Below, piece by piece: positions 25,299-33,788 of a stretch of 64,000 bases of DNA. Position 1 is the stretch's first letter, and each line of letters opens with the position of its first letter. Both the position numbers and the translations under genes were made by a program. The notes beneath the pieces were generated by a model, which saw nothing but the letters and a program-made list of their open reading frames with translations, searched no databases and was not told where the DNA came from. Source of the DNA: Pelobacter seleniigenes DSM 18267 (lineage in GTDB: Bacteria > Desulfobacterota > Desulfuromonadia > Desulfuromonadales > Geopsychrobacteraceae); NCBI RefSeq assembly GCF_000711225.1, contig NZ_JOMG01000002.1:570501-634500 (forward strand), written 5' to 3'.

Positions 25299-25605
25299 GG
25301 GAATCCTCGCTGTCGGCCACGCTCAGAGCGGCACAAGGCCAACTTGCAAACTCTGCGACCAGTCTTCTCTTCGCCAGGGGGGACAATTTTTTAAGGGCGG
25401 CTTCGCGCCGACTGGCGCTGCTGCGATTGTGCCCGGGCTCCAGAAAAACCACCTGCTGCGGCTGCCGGCCGCGAAAATACCTGGCCCCGCGACCGCTGGC
25501 ATGCTGTCGAAAACGGCGCGCCATATCCGTTGTTATTCCGGTATAAAGCGAGCTATCCGAGCACAGGAGGATGTAAACCATCCAGTTTTCATCGTAACTG
25601 TCCAC
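25291..25605 (-). CDS. GIY-YIG nuclease-superfamily protein (YhbQ-like)
   Basis: 104 aa from GTG 25605, chosen because AAGG then sits 6 nt upstream. The motif VYILLCSDSSLYTGITTDMA is the GIY-YIG core (YIL...YTG form), followed by Arg in RRFRQHASGRGARY and Glu in SRREAALKKLS. Stand-alone family members are small single-domain proteins thought to act on DNA. First gene of a three-gene operon. Confidence 0.85.
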   Translation of the reverse strand: MDSYDENWMVYILLCSDSSLYTGITTDMARRFRQHASGRGARYFRGRQPQQVVFLEPGHNRSSASRREAALKKLSPLAKRRLVAEFASWPCAALSVADSEDSHD

Positions 25606-25770
25606 AACCACCCTTCTGCAACCTGCGGTTCATGTTATGATGCACAAACTACCACGCAACAGGCGGACTGGACAGTCCCAAAATAGCCATTGACCGGCAG
25701 CTGCGTTATAGTACCCCGGCCAGGCAATAATTCGCGCAGGTTAGAGCATTTCAGCAGGTGAGCCTAAAGA

Positions 25771-25977
25771 GCAGGGCCGTCCCGAATGGCACTCGTTTAA
25801 GAGTCGCTGGCAGCAAAACCGGGACTGTCCCCGCACGGGGGCTGTCCCAGGCCTTTGCGGTGCTAACCGCTTCAGTTTCATGGCTCGCAAACTCTTGGGA
25901 CAGCCCCCGATGACCCTGGGGACAGTCCCGAGTTTACTGCGAAGTTGCTTAAACGAGCGCCATTCAGGGCAGTCCCA
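25771..25977. repeat. About 205-bp imperfect palindrome (REP/MITE-like)
   Basis: The two halves are reverse complements with few mismatches. GAATGGCACTCGTTTAAG (25784-25801) matches CTTAAACGAGCGCCATTC (25948-25965). GGGACTGTCCCC (25821-25832) and GGGGGCTGTCCCA pair with TGGGACAGCCCCCG and GGGGACAGTCCC. It has no ORF and ends just before the ferritin-like gene. The GGGACTGTCCC units resemble extragenic palindromes mobilised by RAYT transposases. It fills most of the gap 25606-25995. Confidence 0.75.
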
Positions 25978-25995
25978 GGAAAAAGGAAACAAAGC

Positions 25996-26448
25996 GTGCG
26001 TCATTTTTTAAACACCTGTCATACCATCGAAAAAAACATCGCTGCCATCTATCGTCAATTCAGTCACAACGTCCGTTGCGAGCAGGAATTGCAGGATATT
26101 TGGACCAAAATGGCCCAGGAGGAGGACCGTCATGCCCTCGACATTGCCTTTGCGGCCAGGTTAGCCGCTGACATCAACCTGCAAAAAAAAGATGTCACCC
26201 TGCAACGAGCTTTGCAGATGAAGGCATTCAGCCAACAGACCCTGGAGAATATCACCACCCAGCCACCTTCCCGGCAAGCCGCCGTTGAGCTGAGCCTTAA
26301 ATTGGAAGAAGATTTCCTGGCAATCCATGTCACTGCCGCCGTCGAATTTACCGATGAAAGCCTGAGCAGAATGTTTCACTCCATTGCCCAGGATGAAAAA
26401 GAACACTGCCAGACCATCAAGGCCTATCACTCTAGGTATTTTTCCTGA
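25996..26448 (+). CDS. Ferritin-like/rubrerythrin-type diiron protein
   Basis: 150 aa from GTG 25996 (AAGGAAAC upstream). A four-helix layout is visible: HTIEKNIAAIYRQFSHNVRC, then EEDRHALDIAFAARL, KLEEDFLAIHVTAAVEFTDE and AQDEKEHCQTIKAYHSRY. Glu and ExxH pairs in helices 1, 2, 3 and 4 are candidate iron ligands. No rubredoxin domain is present. It might store iron or detoxify peroxide. It starts just outside the palindromic repeat, which may affect its promoter. Confidence 0.75.
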   Translation: MRHFLNTCHTIEKNIAAIYRQFSHNVRCEQELQDIWTKMAQEEDRHALDIAFAARLAADINLQKKDVTLQRALQMKAFSQQTLENITTQPPSRQAAVELSLKLEEDFLAIHVTAAVEFTDESLSRMFHSIAQDEKEHCQTIKAYHSRYFS

Positions 26449-26591
26449 TCGACAGCCCATGTCAGCCAGGGCAACAGTTTTTTCTCCATCCTGTCTTGAT
26501 AATTATTTTCAAATTCACATTGAATCAATTGTCTGTCTGTTGCATAATTCGGAAACAATAATCTGGCGAGTGTGCCCTGCCGAGCCCATGG

Positions 26592-26708
26592 ATGGGTGAT
26601 CAAAATCAATGGAAACTTTCCAAGTTATCGATTTTGCAAGGTTGCAAAAATCGCACTTTTCTTCACCGGGCTTGAAAAAAGGCAGAGATGGACTTTTTCA
26701 ACAACCCG
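26592..26708 (+). repeat. Dispersed intergenic repeat, copy 2
   Basis: It aligns with 14964-15082: GATCAAAATCAATGG, ATCGATTTTGCA, then CTTGAAAAAAGGCAGAGATG and GACTTTTTCAACAAC. The preceding GAGCCCATGGATGGGTGA also matches the copy on the minus strand at 29823. It lies 67 nt before the next start. The gap 26449-26774 holds nothing else I can identify. Confidence 0.7.
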
Positions 26709-26774
26709 AGAGGACAGCAACGTTCCATCTGGCGGCTGCCGGTGGACCGAACAAAAACAGAGGAGTTTTACATC

Positions 26775-27083
26775 ATGACACAGGAACCCAGGCTGGGAGT
26801 CTCCATTAAATATGAAAGCCGAACCATTTTTCGCAATGTCAGACCGGTCACCGAGATCATCGCCGAGTTTGAAGAAAAACAGATCCCCCATGTCCCCATC
26901 GATCCGAGCGAGATGAAGTACGGCAACTGGGATATCGTGGTCGCCTTCGAACAGGACGAACTTTGCCAGCAATTCAAGTCCGGGCAGATTACCATGACCG
27001 CAGACTGGCTGGCGTCAAGCCAGGGGCAAAAGCTGAAGATCAACCCCCTCAAAGCCTCCAAACGCGCTCACGCCAAAAAGTAA
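26775..27083 (+). CDS. Hypothetical protein
   Basis: 102 aa from the ATG at 26775, with GAGGAG 9 nt upstream. It looks like a small soluble alpha/beta protein with a lysine-rich end (KASKRAHAKK). KYGNWDIVVAFEQDELCQQF is the most distinctive stretch. No family is recognised. It is monocistronic, with a hairpin terminator at 27123. Confidence 0.65.
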   Translation: MTQEPRLGVSIKYESRTIFRNVRPVTEIIAEFEEKQIPHVPIDPSEMKYGNWDIVVAFEQDELCQQFKSGQITMTADWLASSQGQKLKINPLKASKRAHAKK

Positions 27084-27122
27084 CGTTGTACATCCACTAA
27101 AAAAAGCCATTGGGAACCGGAC

Positions 27123-27167
27123 AACCAGGCTCTGCCCATCAACAATCGGCAGAGCCTGGTTCGTTTT
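27123..27167 (+). terminator. 14-bp perfect hairpin terminator
   Basis: AACCAGGCTCTGCC (27123-27136) pairs perfectly with GGCAGAGCCTGGTT (27148-27161), followed by CGTTTT. The T-run is short but the stem is very stable. Confidence 0.7.
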
Positions 27168-27430
27168 GGCACTCCCAGGGGTCTCAAAAAAATAACCGGT
27201 TCTTTTCCAGGCCTTTTTTCCCTAGTACTTCTCTCACTTAATTCCAGCTTAAAATCCCGCCGCTACCTCTGTGGCGTTCCCGAAATACTTTTTTTCGTCC
27301 TTCACAGAGTCTTGTCGAACCTTACAAAACCAATCCTATCCTACTAATTTTATTACCTTATATAAACGCAAAACGAACCTTTCTATATTCTACATATTTT
27401 AAATGTATTTTATTATCTAAAAATTACATC

Positions 27431-27460
27431 TTGACACTAAAGAAATAACCAAAGTATATA
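27431..27460 (+). promoter_or_regulatory. Sigma-70 promoter of the rhodanese-selenoprotein operon
   Basis: TTGACA (27431-27436) and TATATA (27455-27460), with 18-bp spacing, lie in a markedly AT-rich stretch (27300-27480). The leader would be about 25 nt, ending in AAAGGAG before the ATG at 27493. Apart from this promoter and the hairpin at 27123, the 27084-27492 gap shows nothing. Confidence 0.65.
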
Positions 27461-27492
27461 CCTATCAAAACAATAAACAAAGGAGATCTGTC

Positions 27493-28464
27493 ATGCAAAA
27501 AATTGTTCTGAGTCTTTCGCTGCTACTCTTAACCAGCATTCCCGGGCTTGCTTTTGCCGGTCTTGACGACTATTTCGTCAGCACGGATTGGCTGGCCGCC
27601 CACCGGGATCAGGTAGTCGTGGTCGATGTTCGGCAAACGCCCCTTTTTCTGCTCGGCCATATCAGCGGCGCCCAGCATGTTCCCAGAGACGAATTTCTGG
27701 AGACGCGCAACGGCGTCAAAAGTCTGGTCCCCGGGGTCGCTAAAACCCATGCTCTATTGAGTCGGTTGGGAGCCTCGCCGACCACCCCCGTGGTTGTTTA
27801 TGCAGAGGATGACAATCCCTATGCCGCGCGCCTGGTCTGGTCACTCCAGTACAACGGTCACAAGAACGCTTACGTCCTGGATGGCGGCTACGACAAATGG
27901 AGCGCGGAAAACCGTTCGACCAGCCTGCTGCCGACCCCCGCAGCCACCCCTGTTCCATACCCGGGCAGTGTTGATCCGGGCTACCTGAGTTCACGTGCCG
28001 GGGCGGATTATGTCTATACCCGGCTGGAAAATCCCGGGGTGGTGGTCTGGGATACCCGGCGCACCGAAGAATATGTCGGCTCTGAAGTCCGCGCCAACCG
28101 GGGTGGACATATTCCCGGGGCGACTCACCTGAACTGGACAAACCTGCAGACCGAGGTCAACGGAATAAAAGTTTTGAAAAAACCGGCAGAGATCATTGCG
28201 CTTTTAAACAGCAAAGGGATAACATCTGATAAAGAGATCATCGCCCATTGCCAGACCGGAATCCGTTCATCCTATGCAACCCTGGTTCTGCTTGGATTAG
28301 GCTACCAGCGGGTCAGCAACTATGACGGGTCCTGGATCGAATGGGCCAATAACCCGACCCTGCCGATCATCAATGCGCAGGGGAAACTGGAAACCGAGAT
28401 CCACATCAGCCTTGACCAGACGCGTGAAGCCCAGGTCAATAAAGATCAAGAGGTGACTCAATGA
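27493..28464 (+). CDS. Periplasmic sulfurtransferase with two rhodanese domains
   Basis: 323 aa with a clear signal (LSLSLLLLTSIPGLAFAG). Rhodanese domain 1 (about 30-150) has lost the active Cys (VVVYAEDDNPYAARL). Domain 2 (about 165-295) has the catalytic loop HCQTGIRSS. AAAGGAG precedes the ATG. The stop overlaps the start of the selenoprotein gene (ATGA), so the two are coupled. The family transfers sulfane sulfur; with a selenoprotein partner, handling of reactive sulfur or selenium is possible, but that is inference. Confidence 0.9.
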   Translation: MQKIVLSLSLLLLTSIPGLAFAGLDDYFVSTDWLAAHRDQVVVVDVRQTPLFLLGHISGAQHVPRDEFLETRNGVKSLVPGVAKTHALLSRLGASPTTPVVVYAEDDNPYAARLVWSLQYNGHKNAYVLDGGYDKWSAENRSTSLLPTPAATPVPYPGSVDPGYLSSRAGADYVYTRLENPGVVVWDTRRTEEYVGSEVRANRGGHIPGATHLNWTNLQTEVNGIKVLKKPAEIIALLNSKGITSDKEIIAHCQTGIRSSYATLVLLGLGYQRVSNYDGSWIEWANNPTLPIINAQGKLETEIHISLDQTREAQVNKDQEVTQ

Positions 28465-29294
28465 GCTTTGCTTCCCGGCTGAAAAACCGCACCCTGGCTT
28501 TTCTGGCAACCCGGTTTCCAGCGGTCGCACAAAAATTTGTCAGCGGTTACTCCCCGCGCGAAAGCGCGGGGGATATCCCCTGGAGCGAGCCGGGGAAACC
28601 GTTGAATAGAGCCAAACTGGCCCTGGTCACGACAGCGGGGATTCACCATCGTTACCAGACTCCATTCAACATGCAGGACAGTACAGGCGACCCGAGCTAC
28701 CGAGTCCTGAACGGAGAGGAGCTATTCCATGACTTCCAGATCACCCATGACTATTACGATCACTCTGACGCACGCAAAGACCCGAACATCATCTTCCCGC
28801 TTGAACGGCTCCGCGAACTGGTTAAAGAGGGGGTACTCGGAAGTCTGGCCAGAACACATTATGCCTTCATGGGGCACATCGACGGTGACCATATCGCTAC
28901 GCTCACCAACCAGACCGCCCGCGAAGTCGCTCGTCAGCTCAAAGAAGACCAGGTCGACCTGGTCCTGCTGACCCCGGCCTGAGGGATCTGCAATCAATCC
29001 GTGGGATTGATCCAGAGAGAGATAGAAAAAGTCGGGATTTCGACCATCGGCATCTCGATCGTCCGTGAATATTCTGAAAAGGTCAAACCGCCGCGAACCC
29101 TGTTTCTACGCTGGCCCTTCGGGCATCCGCTGGGCGAACCGGGTCACCGGTTACAGCAGAAAACCATTGTCAGGGAGGCCCTTGAGGCCCTGTACCGGAT
29201 CAAGGAACCCGGCACGATCATTGATCTTCCATACCGTTGGCGACGAGACAAATATAACGAAGAACAGCCGCTGTATGTAGCTGAGCAGAAATAA
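28461..29294 (+). CDS. Selenoprotein of the GrdB/PrdB (glycine/proline reductase B-like) family, Sec at in-frame UGA
   Basis: 277 residues when the TGA at 28980-28982 is read as selenocysteine (residue 174). The frame then continues to TAA at 29292. The context is LLTPA-U-GICNQSVGL, the U-x-x-C redox motif of glycine/sarcosine/betaine/D-proline reductase selenoprotein B. A perfect 8-bp stem, ATCAATCC/GGATTGAT with a GTG loop (28993-29011), begins 11 nt after the UGA, as a bacterial SECIS should. Codon usage and similarity run straight through the UGA. The protein is shorter than GrdB and stands alone without GrdA/C/D genes, so it is a GrdB-like oxidoreductase of unknown substrate. Confidence 0.88.
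28993..29011 (+). promoter_or_regulatory. Bacterial SECIS hairpin
   Basis: ATCAATCC (28993-29000), loop GTG, GGATTGAT (29004-29011). It starts 11 nt downstream of the UGA at 28980, the position expected for SelB-dependent recoding. Confidence 0.75.
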
Positions 29295-29337
29295 GCAAGC
29301 CCCCGGACATGGAACATGACCCGGGGGCTTGCATTAT
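29295..29337 (+). terminator. Hairpin terminator after the selenoprotein gene
   Basis: GCAAGCCCCCGG (29295-29306) pairs perfectly with CCGGGGGCTTGC (29321-29332), directly after the stop codon. Only ATTATT follows, so the U-tract is weak. Confidence 0.65.
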
Positions 29338-29453
29338 TGAGCCTGCTAAAGGCCGACATGGTTTTGCAGAAGAATTCTGTTAAACTTAGCAGGCGATTGA
29401 AAACCCACCGTCTTCAACAACTTGCCATAGCCCCCTTGAGCAAAGAGGCCCTT

Positions 29454-29822
29454 ATGAAGAGCAACAACAAGGTGCTGCGTTACGGTTTCGCCCTGTTCAG
29501 TCTGGCGTCCTCTTTTCTCCTGATCTTTTATGCGGTCAGCATCTATTTTGGCGGAACCGCCTCAGCCTGGCTGCAAATTTTCGCCTATGTCGTCGGCGGC
29601 TACGGTCTGCTGAATGTGTACACGCTCAGTTGGGCGTGGCGCAGTAAAAGCAAGGCGGCCAGTCAGGCCAACCTGCTCATAGCAGCCTGCTTCCTGGGGA
29701 TTTTCATCATGGACACCCTGCGCAGCAATGCCACCAATCCAGTTGGTCTGGTGGTGATCTGCGGCCTGGCCGCGGTACTGGCCAGCAACTGGCTGGCCGT
29801 CAACCTGGCCGCTCGACAATAG
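29454..29822 (+). CDS. Small integral membrane protein
   Basis: 122 aa from the ATG at 29454 (AGAGG upstream); a longer frame to 29316 runs into the terminator. Four hydrophobic segments: YGFALFSLASSFLLIFYAVS, LQIFAYVVGGYGLLNVYTLS, ANLLIAACFLGIFIMDTL and VGLVVICGLAAVLASNWLAV. No conserved charged motif or known family is seen. It lies between the selenoprotein operon and a repeat on the minus strand. Confidence 0.6.
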   Translation: MKSNNKVLRYGFALFSLASSFLLIFYAVSIYFGGTASAWLQIFAYVVGGYGLLNVYTLSWAWRSKSKAASQANLLIAACFLGIFIMDTLRSNATNPVGLVVICGLAAVLASNWLAVNLAARQ

Positions 29823-29903
29823 CTGATTGTTGAAAAAGTCCATCCCTGGCCTTTTTCAAGCTCGCCCGTCCATGGGCTCTCAACGGGCCGTTTTTCAACA
29901 GCC
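29823..29903 (-). repeat. Dispersed intergenic repeat, copy 3 (shortened, inverted)
   Basis: Read on the minus strand it has GAGCCCATGGACGGGCGAGC followed directly by CTTGAAAAAGGCCAGGGATG and GACTTTTTCAACAA. Compared with 26582-26708 the inner 70 bp are missing, so this is a deletion derivative or a minimal unit. Confidence 0.65.
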
Positions 29904-29925
29904 TTGATAGAGAGCCAGTCCAAAT

Positions 29926-30585
29926 TCAGACCGCTTTGCTGCGTTTCTCATGGACCTGCCGGTATTGAACAATATCCTCGATAGTGACCAGCGGCATATA
30001 GTGCGCATCGGAAAACTTAACCAGTTCGGGCAAGCGGGCCATTTCCCCGTTGGGAAGAGTCACTTCACAGAGGACGCCACAGGGCTGCAAACCGGCCAGG
30101 CGCATCAGATCGATGGTCGCTTCAGTATGACCACGCCGCTCCAGAACGCCTCCGGAGCGAGCCCGTAAAGGAAAAACATGGCCGGGACTGTGCAGATCCT
30201 GCGGTCTGGCATCGGCGGCGATGGCGGCCTTGACAGTGGTCACCCGATCAGCAGCGGAGACCCCGGTGGTCACCCCCCGGGCAGCTTCGATACTGACGGT
30301 AAAGGCCGTGCCGTATTGACTGTTATTTTCCTGGACCATCATCGGCAGTTGCAGCTGTTTGACTTTTTCCTCCGGCAGGCACAGGCAGACGATCCCGCTG
30401 CCTTCGCGGATCAGTAAAGCCATCTGCTCTTTGGTGAGGAATTCCGCCGAATAAATGATGTCGCCTTCGTTCTCACGGTCTTCATCATCCGTGACAAGCA
30501 CGCCGTGACCGTTGCGCAGAGCCGTTAAAGCGCGTTCGACCCGTTGTTCTGAGGTTCCGAAAAGGTAGTGAATGGGCTGATTCAT
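29926..30585 (-). CDS. ribB: 3,4-dihydroxy-2-butanone-4-phosphate synthase
   Basis: 219 aa, the length of stand-alone RibB. The signature [20 protein letters not shown] contains the metal-binding Glu of the acidic loop. [20 protein letters not shown] carries the conserved RxGHTEA motif with the active His. It converts ribulose 5-phosphate to the four-carbon precursor of riboflavin. CAGGAG precedes the ATG. An FMN riboswitch in its leader gives feedback control. It is not fused to RibA. Confidence 0.96.
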   Translation of the reverse strand: MNQPIHYLFGTSEQRVERALTALRNGHGVLVTDDEDRENEGDIIYSAEFLTKEQMALLIREGSGIVCLCLPEEKVKQLQLPMMVQENNSQYGTAFTVSIEAARGVTTGVSAADRVTTVKAAIAADARPQDLHSPGHVFPLRARSGGVLERRGHTEATIDLMRLAGLQPCGVLCEVTLPNGEMARLPELVKFSDAHYMPLVTIEDIVQYRQVHEKRSKAV

Positions 30586-30684
30586 GGCACAATACTCCTG
30601 AAAAAAAGAATCATGAATCAGGGCGTTGCGATAGGCAGGAACAATCCGCGGCGAAACCGCATGGCAAGATTGAATTCTGTCGTA

Positions 30685-30822
30685 TCCTCTTTCATCCGGA
30701 CTCTAACCGTCGGCTCTGGAATCACACCAGATCTGCTGACCCCTTATCCCTTTGATAAAGGCGCTCGCGGGCTTCTCAAGATGAGTCACCGCCGGTGGGG
30801 AATTTCACCCCGCCCTGAGAAT
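30685..30822 (-). promoter_or_regulatory. FMN riboswitch (RFN element)
   Basis: On the minus strand the element opens with TCTCAGGGCGGGGTGAAATT, CCCCACCGGCGGT, and closes with GAGTCCGGATGAAAGAGGA. These are the hallmark conserved arms of the RFN aptamer. About 100 nt separate it from the ribB start, room for an expression platform. FMN binding should reduce ribB expression. Confidence 0.95.
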
Positions 30823-31075
30823 AGATACGATTACGATATCAACAGCGGCAACATTTTACCAGTCTTTTTATTTTTTAACCCAAGGCGAAGGCGGGCACGC
30901 AGAGGCCATCAGAATGAAGAAACGAGTCATCACTCTCTTTCGCTCACATTTACCAATGAATAAAAATATTCAAAATTGAATATTCACCAAAGAAAACGCG
31001 CTCGCCCTTCCCCTCCTACTATCCATTAACCATGGATTGTTGAGCGGTTAGCAACCGGAGCGAAAAAATCACGGC

Positions 31076-31091
31076 TGGCACCTTTATTGCT
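31076..31091 (+). promoter_or_regulatory. Sigma-54 promoter of the glycyl radical enzyme operon
   Basis: CTGGCAC-CTTTA-TTGCT (31075-31091) matches the -24/-12 consensus YTGGCAC-N5-TTGCW at every conserved base. It lies about 133 nt before the start at 31224. An imperfect palindrome GGTTAGCAACC just upstream (31046-31056) is a candidate activator contact. The operon should need an NtrC-type activator. Confidence 0.78.
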
Positions 31092-31223
31092 ACTATTGCT
31101 ATACTAAGCAATCTAAGACAGGCCGCCGCAAGGTTGCCTCGATTTTCGGCAGGGTGCTGGCGAGCATCGCAAAAAAGACCACCACGGCAGCCCCTTTCAA
31201 AGCAGCGCAGAAAAGGATACCCC

Positions 31224-33680
31224 ATGAGCGATATCAACCAAACAACGCCTCCGGAACGAAAACCCTCAAGTGAAGGAAACTTTTACCCCGCTGCTGCAGC
31301 CGACTGCATCGGACCGGGCATGAACCCGAGGATACAGCGGTTGCGGAAGCTGAGCGTGGAAACGGAGCCGAGCCTCTCCATTGAGCGTGCCCTGCATGAG
31401 ACCGCCTTTTATAAGGAAAATTACGGCAAGTACTCCATTCCAGTGCTGCGGGCAATGAACTTCCTCGATCACTGTGAAAAGAAAACCCTCTATATCGGTG
31501 CCGATGAACTGATCGTCGGCGAACGCGGGCCGGCCCCCAAGGCGGTACCGACTTTCCCGGAACTGACGTGCCATAGTGTTGAAGACTTCCAGGTGCTCAA
31601 TACCCGCGACCAGCAGCGCTACCATATCAGTCAGGAGGATATCGACTGTTACGCGCGCGAAGTCATCCCCTACTGGCAGGGGCGGACGGTCCGCGAACGG
31701 ATTTTCGGCCATGTCCCGCAACCCTGGCAGGCCGCCTATGAAGCAGGCCTGTTTACCGAATTCATGGAACAACGGGCACCGGGGCACACGGCCCTGGACG
31801 GCAAAATATACCGCTTCGGCATGCTTGACTTTAAAGAGCAGATCGCCACCCGGATTGCCGCCCTCGACTATCTCAACGATCCGGAGGCCACCGACCGTTT
31901 CGAAGAGCTCAAAGCCATGGACATCTCCTGCACGGCTTTGATCCGTTTTGCCGAGCGTCACGCCGAACTGGCCGAACAGCTGGCAGCGGCCGAAACGGAC
32001 CCGCAGCGCGTCGAGGAACTGCGGGAGATTGCGGCGGTCTGTCGCCGGGTTCCGGCCCATGCCCCACAGACCTTTCGTGAGGCCATCCAGATGTACTGGT
32101 TCGTCCATCTGGGCACCATTACCGAGCTGAACGGCTGGGACGCCATGAACCCTGGTCACTTCGACCAGCACCTGGCCCCGTTCTATGCCGCAGACCTGGC
32201 TGCCGGCCGGCTGACCAGGGATGAAGCCAAAGAACTGCTCTGCTGCTTCTGGATCAAGGTCAATAATCATCCGGCCCCGCCCAAGGTCGGGATCACTGCC
32301 CGGGAAAGTGGAACCTACAACGACTTCACCAACATCAACATCGGCGGCATCACCGGCGACGGTAAAGATGGCGTCAGTGAAGTCTCCTATATCATGCTGG
32401 AAATCGTTGAAGAACTGCATATCCTGCAGCCGGGCAATGCGGTCCATATCAGCACCAAAACCCCCGACCGATTCCTGCACGCGGCCTGCAAAGTCATTCG
32501 TCAGGGGCACGGCTACCCGTCCATTTTCAACCCCGACGTCTATGTCATGGAATTGATGCGTCAGGGCAAATCCCTGCGCGATGCCCGGGAAGGCGGTTGC
32601 AGCGGCTGTATCGAGGTCGGTGCCTTCGGCAAAGAAGCCTTTATCCTGACCGGCTACCTCAATGTGCCAAAAATCCTGGAAGTCACCCTCAATAACGGAG
32701 TCGACCCTGTCACCGGCAAGCAGGTCGGCATCGCCACCGGCGATCCACGGGAGTTTCAAACCTACCAGGAACTCTATGACGCCTTTGTCAAACAGCTGAA
32801 CTATATCGTTGACCTCAAGGTCCGGGTGAGCAACTACATCGACCGGATGTTCGGCAAATATGCCCCGGCCCCGCTGCTTTCGGTGGTCATTGACGATTGC
32901 ATCAGCAAGGGTAAGGATTATTACGACGGCGGCCCGCGCTACAACACCAATTACATCCAGTGCACCGGGCTGGGAACGGTCACTGACAGCTTGGCGACCC
33001 TTAAAAAGCATGTTTTCGAAGACGCAACCTTCAGCATGGAGCGAATTCTTGCCGCGGTGGCCAAAAACTTCAGCGGCGAGGAGTTCCTGCGCCAGACCAT
33101 TGTCAACCGCACCCCCTTCTTCGGTAATGATGACGACTATGCCGACAGCATCGCCCTGCAAGTCTACGCCGATCTGCTGCAGGCCATTGACGGCAAACCG
33201 AATGTCAAAGGGGAGACTTTCCATCTCAACATGCTGTCGACCACCTGCCACATCTATTTCGGCAAGGTTATGGGCGCCACCCCCAACGGTCGACTGGCCG
33301 GAAAATCCATCAGCGACGGCACGTCTCCCTCCCATGGCGCTGACACCCACGGTCCCTCAGCGGTTATCCGTTCGTTGACCAAACTTGATCAGACCATGTC
33401 GGGTGGAACCTTGCTCAATCAGCGCTTTTTACCCAGCCTGCTCAAACGGGATGAGGATATCGTCAAATTGGGTCAGCTGGTCCGCAGTTACTTCAATCTG
33501 GGCGGCCACCATATCCAATTCAATATCGTGGATACGGCAACCCTCCATGCGGCCCAGAAGAATCCTGAGGAATACAAGGATCTGTTGGTGCGCATGGCCG
33601 GCTACAGTGACTATTTCAACGACATGAACGCCGATCTGCAGCAGGAGATCATCGAGCGGACCGAGAACGAGGCTTTTTAG
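31224..33680 (+). CDS. Glycyl radical enzyme of the PflD/HypD (dehydratase/lyase) group
   Basis: 818 aa from the ATG at 31224 (AAAGGA upstream). The active-site loop is GGCSGCIEVGAFGKEAF, with thiyl Cys462 and base Glu464; most relatives have GCVE, here GCIE. The glycyl radical loop is VRMAGYSDYF with Gly793. Stretches such as TGYLNVPKILEVTLNNG look closest to 4-hydroxyproline dehydratase (HypD)-like enzymes. The usual proC partner gene of HypD is absent, so the substrate is uncertain (hydroxyproline, a diol, or other). It is oxygen-sensitive, cytoplasmic, and needs the activase encoded 108 nt downstream. Confidence 0.9.
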   Translation: MSDINQTTPPERKPSSEGNFYPAAAADCIGPGMNPRIQRLRKLSVETEPSLSIERALHETAFYKENYGKYSIPVLRAMNFLDHCEKKTLYIGADELIVGERGPAPKAVPTFPELTCHSVEDFQVLNTRDQQRYHISQEDIDCYAREVIPYWQGRTVRERIFGHVPQPWQAAYEAGLFTEFMEQRAPGHTALDGKIYRFGMLDFKEQIATRIAALDYLNDPEATDRFEELKAMDISCTALIRFAERHAELAEQLAAAETDPQRVEELREIAAVCRRVPAHAPQTFREAIQMYWFVHLGTITELNGWDAMNPGHFDQHLAPFYAADLAAGRLTRDEAKELLCCFWIKVNNHPAPPKVGITARESGTYNDFTNINIGGITGDGKDGVSEVSYIMLEIVEELHILQPGNAVHISTKTPDRFLHAACKVIRQGHGYPSIFNPDVYVMELMRQGKSLRDAREGGCSGCIEVGAFGKEAFILTGYLNVPKILEVTLNNGVDPVTGKQVGIATGDPREFQTYQELYDAFVKQLNYIVDLKVRVSNYIDRMFGKYAPAPLLSVVIDDCISKGKDYYDGGPRYNTNYIQCTGLGTVTDSLATLKKHVFEDATFSMERILAAVAKNFSGEEFLRQTIVNRTPFFGNDDDYADSIALQVYADLLQAIDGKPNVKGETFHLNMLSTTCHIYFGKVMGATPNGRLAGKSISDGTSPSHGADTHGPSAVIRSLTKLDQTMSGGTLLNQRFLPSLLKRDEDIVKLGQLVRSYFNLGGHHIQFNIVDTATLHAAQKNPEEYKDLLVRMAGYSDYFNDMNADLQQEIIERTENEAF

Positions 33681-33788
33681 CTGCTGCCGACAAGTCTTTT
33701 GTCGTCGCCCCGGTTGAGCAGGCTCAACCGGGGCGACTCCGCTCTCTCCGTAAAAACACAACAGCACTTACCCCGGAAATAACAGGAC

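Noticed and set aside
28980-29001. Frameshift or nonsense mutation splitting a pseudogene
   Set aside because: The frame is the same on both sides of the UGA, the U-x-x-C motif is at the expected place, and a SECIS-like hairpin follows.
31266-33350. 694-codon open frame on the minus strand
   Set aside because: It is antisense to the glycyl radical enzyme, whose active-site motifs are intact. The minus-strand product has no recognisable domain and is a shadow of GC-rich codon use.
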